A stretch of DNA of 64,000 nt from Panonychus citri (GCF_014898815.1 NW_026515455.1:992001-1056000), one strand, 5' to 3'; shown: positions 14,101 through 26,596, counted from the stretch's first letter. Translations and numbers: made by a program. Notes: generated by a model not told the origin, from the letters alone.

Positions 14101-14599
14101 ACAATGATTGGTGATTTTTTCCTCATAATCACTTGTGATTTAATTACTGGATATTACATTAATAGTTGTTGATTATCACTTGATGATTCAAATTTATTAG
14201 AAAATCAAGTTAATTGTAAGATCACTACCAAGAATTGTAATAACAAAAGTCTATTCAATTGTTACAATATCAATTGATATTGAACTTATCAGATAAAATG
14301 AAAATCTATTGTTTTGATTAGTTAAATGATTCTGGCAACAAAGTCACTTTGATAGTTAATATAAACATGATTAATTAATCATGATCCAAATAATCAATCC
14401 TACTATCTAAGCTAATATAATATGGATAATGAGTAATAATATGAGTCCTAGAGTCGTACGATCAAAGTTACCTCCTAATCTTGATTGAGAATTGAAATAA
14501 ATGTAACCAAAGACAATCAATTTACTCATTATATGAAAATTGGATTTACGGATCAGCCAAAATTAAAACAGTTTGAATTTAATCATAATCAAAGTGAAA
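9153..14599. other. long AT-rich intergenic region, no supported gene
   Basis: About 5.4 kb between the six-cysteine peptide and the first ML gene. It contains short CT runs near 9870-9895, a GA tract at 11126-11168 and abundant ATTAATTGATT-type sequence. Overlapping frames at 12614-12818 on the minus strand lack a family motif. I see no RNA gene. Confidence 0.5.
11126..11168. repeat. (GA)n microsatellite
   Basis: Uninterrupted GA dinucleotide run of about 43 bases in gene-free DNA. Confidence 0.9.
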
Positions 14600-15235
14600 A
14601 TGTTCATTAAACTTATTGTCCTTTGTTTACTTCCAGTGTCCATCCTTTGTACTGTGAGATGGGAGGATTGTGGTCAAGCTGATCGGTCACTCGTTTTTCA
14701 CAAGTTGAACTTTGCTTCTGATAGAATTGTCATTGACGGTAAACAACCTCTCAAAGCTGAAGTTTCCTTTGACCTTCTCGACTCGCTTGACTATGATGTC
14801 CAAATGGACGCAACTCTGAGGCGATATTTTACATTTTTTGGTATCAAGCGAAGTGTCCAATTACCTTGTGTCAATGACGCTGGTAGTTGTTCCGGTAAAT
14901 TCTGTTATTTTGTTCAATCTTATGCTAATCTTGCTCGTTCATTTGCTGAACAACTTCATGTACCTTTCGACTGTCGCATGCAACCCACAACTTATGCAGG
15001 TAACATTTCATACGCTGTACCACCGACCGCCTTCAAACGTATTCCATCAGTCATCACCGAAGCACTTTCCGTAAGTATTGCCCATTCAAATTCTGAAAAG
15101 AAAACAACATCAACTGACCAATTTCATTTCTTAATCCATTCCCAGGGAGTTTACGAACTTGTAATCCGATGGAAATCTGATGGCCATGAGCTCGGCTGTT
15201 TAGCTATTTCTTCCGAACTTGCGATCAATTTTTAA
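14600..15235 (+). CDS. ML-domain lipid-binding protein (NPC2 / mite group 2 allergen-like), copy 1
   Basis: Exons are 14600-15070 and 15146-15235; the mature product is 186 residues. The intron 15071-15145 has GTAAGT and CCCAG ends in phase 0. It is exactly 75 nt with no stop, so an unspliced read-through frame is also open. The ATG at 14600 starts a signal peptide (MFIKLIVLCLLPVSILC). The mature part has the six cysteines of the MD-2-related lipid-recognition fold: DCGQ near the start, LPC, GSCSGKFC, a DC before MQPTTYAGN, and a late GC in the final strand after YELVIRWKSD. These small secreted or lysosomal beta-sandwich proteins bind sterols, lipids or lipid-like ligands; mite group 2 allergens belong to the family. 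The ligand is unknown. A close paralogue follows 1.2 kb downstream in the same orientation. Confidence 0.85.
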   Translation: MFIKLIVLCLLPVSILCTVRWEDCGQADRSLVFHKLNFASDRIVIDGKQPLKAEVSFDLLDSLDYDVQMDATLRRYFTFFGIKRSVQLPCVNDAGSCSGKFCYFVQSYANLARSFAEQLHVPFDCRMQPTTYAGNISYAVPPTAFKRIPSVITEALSVSIAHSNSEKKTTSTDQFHFLIHSQGVYELVIRWKSDGHELGCLAISSELAINF

Positions 15236-15331
15236 TTCTCATATTTATCTTCGTTCTAAATTTGCAAAGTCTTTCATTGAAACCAATATTTAATTGTCAC
15301 ACTTTCGATTTACATGTAATCATCAATTCCA

Positions 15332-15337
15332 AATAAA
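15332..15337 (+). terminator. candidate polyadenylation signal of ML gene copy 1
   Basis: AATAAA about 100 bases after the stop codon of copy 1. Confidence 0.5.
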
Positions 15338-15752
15338 TATTTATTCAGCAAAAATGAATCTTCAAACTTTGTAATCTCGTACCAAAGTCTTCACGAATAT
15401 ATAGTTGACCTTCAAATGAATACATTCATGAATATTTCGCACGTAAAATTTTCTATTATACTATTAATAACTACAAGATGATCTGATCTTTTTCTATTGT
15501 CAATCATATTATAAGTATTGATTGGAAAAGAAAAAAACATTCGGTAACTAAAGAATTGGCAATAATGAATACGACAGGCCTATGATCAGTTTCATGTTGA
15601 TAAAACTCAAATTAATGTCACTGAGTTCGAAATGGCTTCGAAATCATTGGTAATCTCATTAACAGATAAACAAATCCAACAATATGACATTGAAGTAAAT
15701 CATATCATCTCTTTTTAATACCAATACATGTATTAATCGTCAAAATGAAAGT

Positions 15753-15753
<1 letters not shown>

Positions 15754-15789
<36 letters not shown>
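15754..15789. repeat. (CT)n microsatellite
   Basis: Uninterrupted CT dinucleotide run of about 36 bases between the two ML genes. Confidence 0.9.
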
Positions 15790-15792
<3 letters not shown>

Positions 15793-16425
15793 ATCCTTCT
15801 CTTTCCGTTCTTCTCTTACTTTTCAATTCTCGCGCTTCAATTAACGTTTGTGTGTCTGTTTATGCTAATAACTTTGAGTTAGAATTTCTCATGAGCGGGT
15901 GCTCAGATTTTCTTTGCACTATGTTTCACCTTTGGTGGATTTTCTTATACGTAAATATTTCATAAAATCCTCTTAGCTTGACCATCTCTTCCCGAAAGTT
16001 CTTATTCATGTTGTAAATTCATTTAAAAATCAGTTCAATTATGAAAAAATCGAATCCAAAACACAGCAAATATAAAGTGTCAATGGTGAGATAAATACAT
16101 GCGGATGAACTTTCATCGTTCTTGTGACTGTGGATTGAATCGGCATACCAGCAAGATAATTATGGGAATAGTTTTTGTGGAAAGAAAATAAATTAACTAA
16201 TCATACTCATAATTATCAACGTTACAATCTAAAAAAGTAATCTGAAATAAAGAGATTAATATGAATTTCGTTTATTGTTAAACTGGTTAGATTAAATTTA
16301 TCTCTTAATCTTGATTGTGATTGAAATGCATTATAAAGACAATGAAGTTAACCATCATTATTTCAGTTGAATCAGAGATCGATTAAGTCTAAATCAGTTT
16401 GAATTTCAATCTAGTTGAAGTGAAA

Positions 16426-17060
16426 ATGTTCATTAAACTTATTGTCCTTTGTTTACTTCCAGTGTCAATCTTTGGTGCTGTTAAATGGCAAGACTGTGGT
16501 CAAGAGGATCGGTCACTTGTTTTCAAAAAGTTGAACTTCGCCACTGAAAAAATAACCATCGATGGTAAAAATCCTCTGAAAGCTGAAGTTGACTTCGACC
16601 TTCTCAATCCGATTGATGATAATGTCCAAATGGACGCGATTCTTAGTCGGCGATTCACAGTTTGGGGTTTCAGTCAAAGTATCACAATTCCTTGTTTCAA
16701 TGACGCCGGAAGTTGTTCCGGTCAATTCTGTTATTTTGTTCAATCTTATTATAAACTTGCTCGAGTGTTGGCTGAACAACTTCATGTACCTTTCGATTGT
16801 CATATGCAACCAACAACCTATGCAGGTAACATTTCATACCCTGTACCACCGACCGCTTTCGAGAATGTACCATCAATCATTGCGAATGCTATTTCCGTAA
16901 GTATTACTATCATAACCTATTATCCAATCATATGAAAAGGTTCTTACCGATTCTTGACAATTTCCAGGGAACTTATGAACTTTCAGTTCGATGGACATCT
17001 GATGACCATGAGATCGGCTGCTTATCCGTCGTTGCTGATTTGGAAATCGACCTTGAATGA
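16426..17060 (+). CDS. ML-domain lipid-binding protein (NPC2 / mite group 2 allergen-like), copy 2
   Basis: Exons are 16426-16896 and 16968-17060; the product is 187 residues. The intron 16897-16967 (71 nt) sits at the same phase-0 position as in copy 1, and both first exons are exactly 471 nt. The signal peptide differs from copy 1 at its last residues (MFIKLIVLCLLPVSIFG). All six ML cysteines are kept (DCGQ, IPC, GSCSGQFC, DC, GC), as are TYAGNISY and the closing YELSVRWTSDDHEIGC. Unlike copy 1, the intron has an in-frame stop, so reading through it gives a truncated form. The 5' flanks of the two genes are also similar, showing a tandem duplication that included the promoter. The role is presumably secreted lipid binding; diversified surface residues may mean a different ligand. 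Confidence 0.85.
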
Positions 17061-17119
17061 AATTTTTTTTCCACAATAATAGTTGATAAAAGTTTCTAGT
17101 CTAATTAAATTATCGTTAC

Positions 17120-17125
17120 AATAAA
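17120..17125 (+). terminator. candidate polyadenylation signal of ML gene copy 2
   Basis: AATAAA about 60 bases after the stop codon of copy 2. Confidence 0.45.
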
Positions 17126-18039
17126 AAATAATCTAGAAAACAATTAAATAAATTATCATTAATTTGCTGTGGAAAATTAGAGTACTTGAAAAGCTCAAAG
17201 TAATAAAGTCTAATTGTTATAACATTGAAATCACAATCAAATTAATTGATAAACAATGAAAATTGTGATCAAAGATTGATACTTTATCACTTGGAATAAC
17301 AATTAAATTAATATATCTCATGATTCTGATTGAAGGTTAGTTTGATTGTTGCATATGATTTTTCATCAATCAATTGTCAATTTAATCAACAAGAAACTCA
17401 ATACCTAAAGTAACAATGATAGAAAAAGAAATTAAATTAATGTAAAAGTTTTTCAATTGACAAAAAGTTTCGACTTTTTTTGTTCGAATAAACAAAAAAA
17501 CATTTAATTTAATTGCTCATATCACTTTCGACTTCGACAAGTTTAACAGAGTTTAATACAGTTAATGTCCATTAGAACACAATATTTACAGTCTATGGAA
17601 GATAATAAGAAGAAGATATATTGAAAGATAAGAATATATTCAATTTGGATAAAAGATAAACTCTCAACTGTAACGAAATGGATAATCCACTTGAAGAAGA
17701 GAAAAAAAATATATATTATATTTTATTAGAACAGAGAATATTATCATTGTTATCACATTTTCTTATCCGTTGATATGAACGGAAAAGACCATAAGAGAGT
17801 CAGAGAAAAGTATATGAGGTCAATCTTATAACAAAGTTTCGAGATGAAAAGGAAACTTGTCTTCTTGAGGCTTCGAAAAGGACACAAAAGGTACACAGAG
17901 TAAAAGTCCGAGAAAAAAAAGTAAATCACATCAAAGCAGAGAATAAGAAGAAAAATAAAGATAAATATACCTAAACCAATGGACTTTATCATTAAGCAAT
18001 ATAACATTGTAATTCTCTAGCAAGTTAACTGAGTCAGTG

Positions 18040-18041
<2 letters not shown>

Positions 18042-18070
<29 letters not shown>
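18042..18070. repeat. (CT)n microsatellite
   Basis: Uninterrupted CT run of about 29 bases; a second one of about 26 bases follows at 18270-18295. Confidence 0.9.
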
Positions 18071-18074
<4 letters not shown>

Positions 18075-20141
18075 ATGGTTTATAAACATTTATCATAGCC
18101 CAAGAAAAGTATTCAAAGTTTGCAAGGTAGAAAAAGTTTTAGATTTTAGCCTTTATGTTGTATTATAAACAGAAAATGCTGGATAAGCGTAACAGAAGAC
18201 ATTATTTCTGTCCCATTATCTTCCTATTTCCACTTTACCCTCTTTGTTATCATATAAACATTAGGGGCTTCTCTCTCTCTCTCTCTCTCTCTCTCGTCAT
18301 CATCAGCATCTTCATCTTGTTCATCTTAAATCACCCCCTTTTGTTGTATATCCTCGACACCTTTTCCGGCTAAACCAATTTCTTTATAATAGTGATAATA
18401 ATAATGATAAATGTACATTGTCCTTGTAATTTACCTTTCAAATATGACGAACAGGTAAGTTAGCAAGAAAAAGAAAGAAAAATAGAAAGGGAGAGAAAAT
18501 TGTCACTTGAATTGCGAAAAAAAAAGTCTACGAACTGTCACACATTCAACTTTAATCTGTGGTTTTAAATGACTCTCTCAAAGAAAATGTACCGTTGTAA
18601 AGTGCGACACTGTATCTATGGAACCACTTAGAACTCATTTGATGTGACATTTTTTCCGAGTCCATGAAATAAATTTCCGTCGAGATTCAATAAAATTTGT
18701 TTAATCGCCAATCAACTGATTAGTTTTAACTTTTAAAATCTTCCGATAATCAGAACTTTTCAGTTAATTTCGTGTTTCATTTGATTGGAATTACGTTTTT
18801 TACCAAACAATTTGCTCTTATCGATTTTGGTTCGGTTGTATTTCCTTTTTATCCTGAGACAGTAAATGAATCATATTGTAATTATCAACTAATTAGCCGA
18901 TAACTTTAATTGTTACCTGAACGAATCGTAATCAAACATTTTAAAAGAAAAAGAAATGGATCAAATTGGTCGAAACACGAATGTCGCGATGGTACAAAAG
19001 ATCCTTGCGCCAACTTGAGTAGCTCAAGTACTTTGATATTTGATTTTTCGAACCATTGATAACCTTTTCTCGAATTTCCTTTATCAGTTCCAACCATTAG
19101 CTTCTTCACTCTTTATTTCTCTTCATATATTCTAATAGAAAAATTATTTCCACCTCCTTCTCCTTCACTATTTCTTGTTCCTCTCTTACCAACTCAACAT
19201 TTCCTCCTTGTACTTCCTGTATCATCATCTTCCTCCTTCTCCTCCATTCCTGCAGAAATTACCACCTCTCTCTTTTCATCCTCATCTTTTCATGTCTCAG
19301 GCCTGATCCTTTTCAATGTTCAAATTTCTTTCTCCTTATTAATTTACTTATTTCTTTTCCGTTTCGAGTTTAAAAGTGTATTGAATGAACAAAAAGCCCA
19401 AGGAAAATAAAAGAAAAAGTAAAAACGGAAAGACCTGAAAATGAATATGAAGAAAAATGATCAACTTACCCAAGTATCTAAAAGAGCAAATATTTTGATG
19501 GAAACACTTTTATCCTTCATTCGACTTTCGAACTAATAAAAAAGTTCTAAAGTGGTAATTTGACGAAACAATTTCAATATTTATTCTATTAAAAGACATT
19601 GATGATCAAATAGTTAATCATTATACGAACATTTAGATTAATGGTCAAGTTAACTGTCCAAACTTTGTCTAATTGTAAGCTGATGATTTTTATTTGTGAT
19701 TGATCATTACCCTGATTATTTAGTAACTAATCAGTCATGATTAGTTTAAATGTTGAAATTATGTAAAACATTATATGGGATCGGTAAGATAGCCCAGTGT
19801 CCAGTTTATCTTGGTCACTTTGAGGCCCAAGTGACCAATGGTCAGAAGGCCTCAAACTGAATGTTATGTTTTATTTATCATTGTTTTTATCTCATCGGCA
19901 CATAGACACGGGTCAAGATGATGACCAAGCCCAAATAACCATCTTCAATGAGCCTTAAGCTCAACTGACCCTCAACTCACTAAGTGCCAAGCCCATTGAC
20001 TGCTTATCAAAGATGAGCATCAGAAGCATTTAATAGTTAGACTCAACTCGATAATCAGTCTCTATTAAAATTAAGATTGATTTGTCAGTAGAATTGTCAA
20101 CTTTGTATTTAACTTACAAGTTAGTTTTGTTTTCTATTCAA

Positions 20142-20147
20142 TTTATT
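20142..20147 (-). terminator. candidate polyadenylation signal of the left achaete-scute gene
   Basis: AATAAA on the minus strand about 75 bases beyond the stop codon. The right-arm copy has different 3' sequence and its own candidate signal. Confidence 0.4.
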
Positions 20148-20220
20148 GATAATTTTCATTTAACATTTAAAATTTACAATAAAATCTCAATGATTAGAGA
20201 TGAGGATGAATATGTTTACA

Positions 20221-21945
20221 TTAGGATAATAAAGTTTCAAAGTCAAAAATATCATCGGGATCACATTTGATTGTGTCTATTGTTGTGTCATGAAGGGAGT
20301 AAGGTGACATTTCTGAAGGTGCCAACGATTTGGGTGATAACATTGAACATGGTGAATGCTGTTGGTACTGTTGTTGATGGTGTTGGTGTTGTTGTTGGTT
20401 GATTATGATTGAATGTTGCTGTTGATTCTGATACTGATGAATTGAATTCATCAGATGATGTTGACCATTAATTGGACTAAGTTGGTCTTGATAGTTATTG
20501 GGTTGGTGTTGATGGTGATGTTGAATTGTCGTTGGTGAACATTTAATCATTTCTAATGATTGGATTTGAGGTAGTTGATTTAATTGTTGTTGTTGATGGT
20601 ATTGAATTGGATGAGAGGATTGATGTTGATGTTGATGTTGATGGTGTTGATGATCAGGTAATTGAGATTGTGTTGAGATTTGGAGCAAAGGTTGTGATTG
20701 ATTATGATTCAGTTCTTGTTGCTGATGAAGATGTTGCTGTTGGTGATTTTGGTGGCTCTGATGATTCTGATGCAGTTGATGTTGATGTTGATGATAATTA
20801 AAATTAACTGGTGTTACTGAAATTGTTGTTGTTGTTTTACAAGATGATGATGATGATGAGGATGCGATTGATGTTTGAACTATTGGTGAAGATGCTAAAG
20901 TGAGAGATGGTGATGAAGATGAGGGAGGAGAAGAAGTTGAAATTGATCCGATATAATTTTGATAATTCTGATTCTGTTGGTGATGATTTTGTTGCTGTTG
21001 ACGATTCTGATGCTGAGAATCATGATGATGAGAATGATGATGATGAGAATGGCGTAAAGGTGACGAATCAACAGGATAATGAGGTGATAATGATTGATCA
21101 GGGGGAGAAGAAGATGATGAAGAAGAAGAGGAAGATGATAATGATGAATTACTATTGGGTGAACATAATAACGTGCTGATTGGATTCATATTTTCATCAG
21201 GCTCTTTTTTCATGACAACATCACTAAAGATCAAATTGGAGATGCAGGGAAAATAACAGGAGAGAAAATAAAAAAATTCGAAAAAAAGAAAAAAAACAAG
21301 CAAAGGTGAGTTTCCAAATAATAAACACAAAAAGGATAAATTTATGCAAACTAATCAATGAAAGAAAATCAATTGAGATGCAAAGAGAAAGAGAGAGAAA
21401 GTTAATTCTTACCTTGAAGAGATCGATGAATTGGATTGAATCGAAAGTGGTGATATCGATGAAAGTACTGAACTAAATGCTTCCAATGAACTTGTGTCTC
21501 CTTTCAAGAGTAACTGAAGTCGACGAATGTAATTAGCTGCTTCTCGAAGTGTTTCCACTTTGGACATTTTCTTGTTCTTATTTTGTTTCTCTTTAGGAAT
21601 ATGATCACGAAGAGTATTGAATCCAAGGTTTACCATTTTAACTCGATTACGTTCACGTTCATTACGACGAGCGACAGCAAATGGAGCGATGGTCGATGAG
21701 GAAGATGAAGATGAGGACGAGGACGAGGAAGAAGACGAAGATGCTATCGAGCTTGCTGATGATGTTGACGATGATGAACATGAATAAGATGGAACAAGTG
21801 ATCGAGATTTGGGTGGAGTTGATGAAGATTTAATTGAGCTTCCGATTCGCTTGCGTTTAACTCCCGAAATTGTTGATGGTTTTTTATCTTCTGTCACAAT
21901 AACAGTTATCATTGATGTTTGATATCCGATTGCTGTTGTGGCCAT
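20221..21945 (-). CDS. achaete-scute homologue (class A bHLH proneural transcription factor), intact copy
   Basis: Exon 1 is 21945-21413 and exon 2 is 21223-20221. The intron 21412-21224 has GTAAGA and TTTAG ends. Joined length is 1536 nt, or 511 residues, and the split codon gives Ser. A Ser-rich stretch lies at about residues 40-85, then a basic helix-loop-helix: ARRNERERNRVKMVNLGF, loop, KMSKVETLREAANYIRRLQ. This is the achaete-scute signature, closest in style to ASCL1. Such proteins bind E-boxes as heterodimers with Daughterless/E proteins and specify neural precursors. Exon 2 adds a 334-residue tail rich in Ser, His and Gln that ends in an acidic-hydrophobic peptide (CDPDDIFDFETLLS) plausible as a transactivation motif. 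Most achaete-scute genes are single-exon and shorter, so the intron and tail are notable. A second copy lies in the other arm. Confidence 0.9.
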
Positions 21946-22190
21946 TTTAGTTTACAGATGAGAAACGATTGCAGGTAAAGTCGAAGGCGAAAACAATTTT
22001 CAAAACTTAAGGGAAAAAACTTTTCGAGGAAAAAAAGTTATTACAATTTATAATGTTCTATGTTCATGTAACAATAACATAGTACCTAAGTTTTGGCAAT
22101 GAAAAAGTTATATCTTCGCTGTAACATCGAAATGTGACTCTTCATAGAAAAAAAACGTTCTAAAGGCGGAGATTACCTAGGAAATGGGAG

Positions 22191-22239
<49 letters not shown>

Positions 22240-25200
22240 AAGAAGTGAATTTGCTTGATCAAAGTCTCTGATTTTAAAAGACAATTTTTACTCTTCAATT
22301 TCTGAGAATCCGATGAACATGCAAGCGAAAACTGATTGACATGATTAAACCTTTGATGATTAATCTCATTGGTATGAATTCAACCAAATAATTAATTGTT
22401 GTTTGATTATCTAAATATTGAAATGAGCAAAACTTAATCAAATTATTAACAATCGATAAACATCAAATTGATATTGAGATTTTTTCTACTCAAATGAATT
22501 ACCAATACAATTAACAAGATGATTTACACAAATTGAATTGTAATTTACCTGTGAAAATAATCTGTGTCTTTATTTAAATGCCTTTGGGTGAATTGTAATT
22601 GTTTACCTGGTCTCATTTCAATGGTAAATCTGAATGAAAAATAATCCATAAGAAAATGTATCTTTATAATAAGACTCAATGTAAATAATGATTACCTTTA
22701 TTGTTCAATGGAAGGTAGTTATTAGTTGGTCAATTGTGTAAATTAATAATAATGATAATAATGAGATCCAATGACTTGACCAATGGTCTAAATACAAACA
22801 GTAAATATGAGTATTAATGTGAATTTGAGGTGTTGGAGGAAAAGATTTAAATGTTAATAGTTTTAACATGAATTTCTTGACCAACGGTCAAGGGGAAATA
22901 TGAAAAGAGAAAAGAGAAGAACAAAAAAATGGAATAGAAAAGTAAATATTAAAAGTGTGGTTACAAAGGTAAAAGGTGAGAGAGATAGAGAGAAAAGTTC
23001 GGACTTACAATGTTCTTAACGATAAGATCCCTTTTGTCAAAGGTCAAAGACGAAAGCGACTTTGTGGGTGCTTGTGATTCTAAGGGCAAGTAAATGTAAT
23101 GGCAGTTAAATGGCGACTTGAGACTATCATGAAAGGCGTGAATCAGATGAGAAAAAAGAGAGAGAGAAAAGAGAGAGGGTAAGGTAGAAGAAAGAAAGAA
23201 GAAGGTGGAGGAAGATGAAGAAAAGGAGGAGATGATGAAGGATAAATAGGAGGAGTGAAAGAGTTGGAATAGAATGAAGAACAAGATCAAATCTCTTCTT
23301 CTTCTTTTATTTTCTGTCAAAGAAAATTCATTGAATGGACAATAGATGGACTATGTCTCAATTTCAATTCGAAAGAAAGAAAAAAACAAGAAACTTTTCC
23401 ATCCACTGACCACCCTCACCTTCCATTCAATCGTTTCTTTCATTCATTTCTCCTCTGAAAAGAAAACCAAAGGTAAACAACATGAAATAGAATAAAAAAA
23501 ATACCTATGGAAATAAAAAGAAAACTTTTCTCTCAACTTCTCTTCTTCTCATTTACATGTATCATATTCACAATTAAATGTTATCATAAATTGTCCATGA
23601 TCCTTATGGAGTAAAAGTAGTTATTACAATCGGGATAATAATAAGTTATCACCATTGGAAAGAAACAATCTAAATAATTTTCCTTTGTCGATTCTTAAAA
23701 TTAATGATATGAGAAAAAAATTCAACAAATCCAAAGGTAAATCTATCGAGTTGATCACAATCAGTTATTCTCAAACTTGATTCGATCATAAACCTTACAA
23801 ATTTTTCGTCAACCTAATTGGATTTTTTTCGTTCCTATTTGGTTTGACAAAACGCGTGTTTATTTACATATTAAACTTTGTTAATTGTCATCACCGTACA
23901 ACCTTTTCCACCACTATAATTAACATCTCAAAGAAAAGTTAATTACAACTGTTAAGTAACAACATTTACAATCAATTAAGTTGATTTGTCAATAAGAGAA
24001 ACGGTAGTGACAACGCCCAAAGGGCTAATTTGTTGTTTCATCGTTACACTTGGATTCACGTGTTAAGATACTACCGCACGTCCGTACGTTTACCGATCGC
24101 GTGCCAATTTATTTTGTAGCGAAAAATTTTCGACATTATTTTCATTTTATCATAAGGCAATTAAATAGGATGCTAATGTGCTGAGTGGGTGAAACAATTG
24201 AGTAAACATTCAAATTGTTACAAAAGAAAAACAAAAACAAAACTCTCTCTCTCTCTCCACAATAATTAAACAACAACAATCAAAACTAATTGAAATGATT
24301 AATGAAAAATATTTTCTGCTTATTATTTATCTTTGAAATTTTATCTTCTAATAGCAAAACATTGGCACGTTGTTGAAACATCTCATTATTTTTCTGGGGT
24401 AAATGTTGATTACCTTGATAATTACAGGGTGCAGACAATTGAGTTAATATATTTTTCAAATATTCTCATTCCAATGAAATAATAACATTGAAATGGATTG
24501 AAAAAGCTAAAGGTAATCCCTTAGCTCGTTAACACGTTAGATTATTTCAATTATCAGTTAACAATCAGGTAAAAGGTGAAAGGTAAAATCCAAGGACAGA
24601 GAGAGCAAAGAATGATATTAATTGTTTATATTTCTACTGATTGTCATTAATTAACGGTTGATTGTTTGGCGATTCTAGTGTAATTATCGGCGATGATAAG
24701 TAAGTGTTGATCCATTGGCTCGATACTTAAATCAATTGATGATTGCTGAAGAAATTGGTTAACGTTATTATCCAATGTAATTGTTGAAAGTTGTGATTAA
24801 TTGTTGATTAAATCAACTGATTTTTTTGCTTCTCTTTTTTACTAAATTCGTTGAGCTTTTACCTTTGATCTTATTGCGATTTCTTTGTGTCACTTGCGTC
24901 AAAGTTTCTCACCTGTTGACCATTAAATTTGCTAATCAAGGTAGAAATCAGAAAATCAATTCTAATTAACAATCTAATCAATTAACGAAATTATTGAACA
25001 TTGAATTTGCTTTCAATGATCATTAAACAATCAATCGATTGATCAATTAGCTTCAAGATCGCACCTTAATTTATGATTAACTTATTCTCGCTATTTAATT
25101 ATCGAAATCATTTCAATTGAAAAATGATTAAGATGATGATAAAATTAACTTATAAAAAGTCGGACAATTAAACGTGTATGCAACCAAATTGAGTGAAATT

Positions 25201-26116
25201 AGAGTTTAATTAATGTCTTAATTATCACTTTTGTCAACAATTAGATAAACATTATCATCATCATCGTTTATATTTACATTGAATTGGATTATTTTACTTT
25301 TCGTTGCAGGTAAAACATTCAAACTAATTGTTAATTTTCAACTAATTACAAAGCAATTTAACTAAATTATATTTATATCAATCTACATTAACACTGTCAT
25401 TAACAGCTCCATTTACAATCATCGTAATTACAAGTCAACAATTAAATTGAGTTGAAATTTAATTTCATATCTAATTTATCATTACAATCAAATCTCATCA
25501 ATGTTTCCAACCAAACAAAACAATCAACAAACTTTAAATTGTTGTAATATTTAAATTCAATTTATGACTATTTTATTATTAATTGTTGTTTGGATGTTTC
25601 TTCATGTATTAATTATGACCATCTAAATTGACTAAATCAGTAATTGATTAACTAGCAAATGATCATCATTAATGATTTAAAGTCCTTTTTAATTTACTTC
25701 GGATTCAAGTTAATTGTTGAGGTTTGTTAACTTTTCAAATGAATATAATATCTAATTGTTGGTTTCTTTGATTGTGATTATAATTTGGGGACAATTTAAT
25801 GATTATCTTAATTGTGACTGACAATTAAACCTCACCCAAAAATATCAATTGAAACACCTAATCACTAATTAGTAATTGGATTTTTATTATAATTTTTAAT
25901 TGTAGATCTAAATTGAGTTGATTAATTCATTAAATCACAAACTCTTAATATTAAAATGATGAAACAATTAACTGAATTACTTTCAACAAACATTAAGTAA
26001 ATTGCTCAAGGGCAAATGACAATTATTGATTGTGTTGAAAAAGGGTTGTGACAATTTCATTTAATGTCAAGTTAATTGTCAACTAGTTAACTGATCATTT
26101 AGTATTTAATTGTATC
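21946..26116. other. upstream region of the left achaete-scute gene
   Basis: About 4.2 kb without a supported coding region, mirrored with changes at about 52045-58440. It has a GA tract at 22193-22238. A low-complexity frame (22961-23320) is shared with the right arm, but its reading frame breaks between the arms by a C3/C4 difference, so it is more likely leader or regulatory DNA. The GTAAGT at about 23007-23012 on the minus strand could be a donor of a 5' UTR exon. Confidence 0.4.
22193..22238. repeat. (GA)n microsatellite
   Basis: GA run of about 46 bases just upstream of the left achaete-scute gene. The right arm has different sequence at this point. Confidence 0.9.
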
Positions 26117-26120
26117 ACAA
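26117..26120 (+). repeat. 5' target-site duplication of the LTR element (ACAA)
   Basis: ACAA directly before the 5' LTR and again at 38037-38040. The unoccupied right-arm site has one copy (TTGT at 52041-52044 on the plus strand). Confidence 0.9.
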
Positions 26121-26594
26121 TGTAAGGGAAACGCTTCGATCGGCTTCTTTCCCCCTTAATTATTTCTCTCCATCAACAATCAATTAATTATTATTTATTT
26201 ATCCCGCTTAATCTCTGTAACCAATCATCTCTTTCTTTACATAAATACCTATGCTATTTCCTTTTCCACATCAGTTGAAAATAGTTGTTACTACTCATCT
26301 TTATGTTAATCTCTCAATCAGGTTATGTTAATGTCTAACCTTTAACTTATCAAGTTAACTCTCTTCCCAATCTCTCAACTTCTTTCCATGTTATAAATCT
26401 CAAAGTGTTACTTCAATAAACAATTTCCTAATTAACTAAATCGTTACTCAATTGCTCTTGCTAATTAGCTAAGAGGATATTAGGTAATTTACTTTAAACC
26501 CTCTCACTAATTGCTAGGATTGCAGTTCGATCATTTCGGTGCATTTTTGTAAGGGTGCCTGTACCTCATCCCCGTGAATTAATTAGACCGTACA
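26121..26594 (+). repeat. 5' long terminal repeat
   Basis: 474 bp against 492 bp for the 3' LTR. The differences are nearly all short deletions in this copy (CTTCCC for CTTCCCC, TTAGGTAA for TTAGGGTAA, loss of CTG after CTTTAC, loss of a TTAC unit). A candidate AATAAA lies at 26415-26420. The LTR also has one copy of the hairpin with the GGGTAATTTAC-type core (26461-26517), shortened by a lost G. Confidence 0.95.
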
Positions 26595-26596
26595 AA

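Larger units (their letters stand above)
17061..19830. other. intergenic region up to the left arm, no supported gene
   Basis: About 2.8 kb. It holds two CT tracts (18042-18070 and 18270-18295) and short frames (17753, 18155, 18906) with no recognisable motif. Around 19140-19220 there is a pyrimidine-rich stretch (ATTTCCACCT, then CTCAACATTTCC) that resembles, in direct orientation, sequence at about 62085-62140 beyond the other end of the inverted duplication. Confidence 0.45.

Noticed and set aside
17753..18373. Two small hydrophobic proteins near the CT tracts
   Set aside because: Composition comes from A/T-rich and CT-rich DNA; no signal-peptide logic, family motif or splice support.
20556..21179. 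Acidic plus-strand frames opposite the left achaete-scute exon 2
   Set aside because: Antisense shadows of the Ser/His/Gln codon repeats in the real minus-strand exon.
22961..23320. 119-residue protein shared by both arms (partner at 56671-56943)
   Set aside because: Low-complexity Ser/Phe/Leu sequence; the frame breaks between arms by a C3/C4 difference. More likely leader or regulatory DNA.
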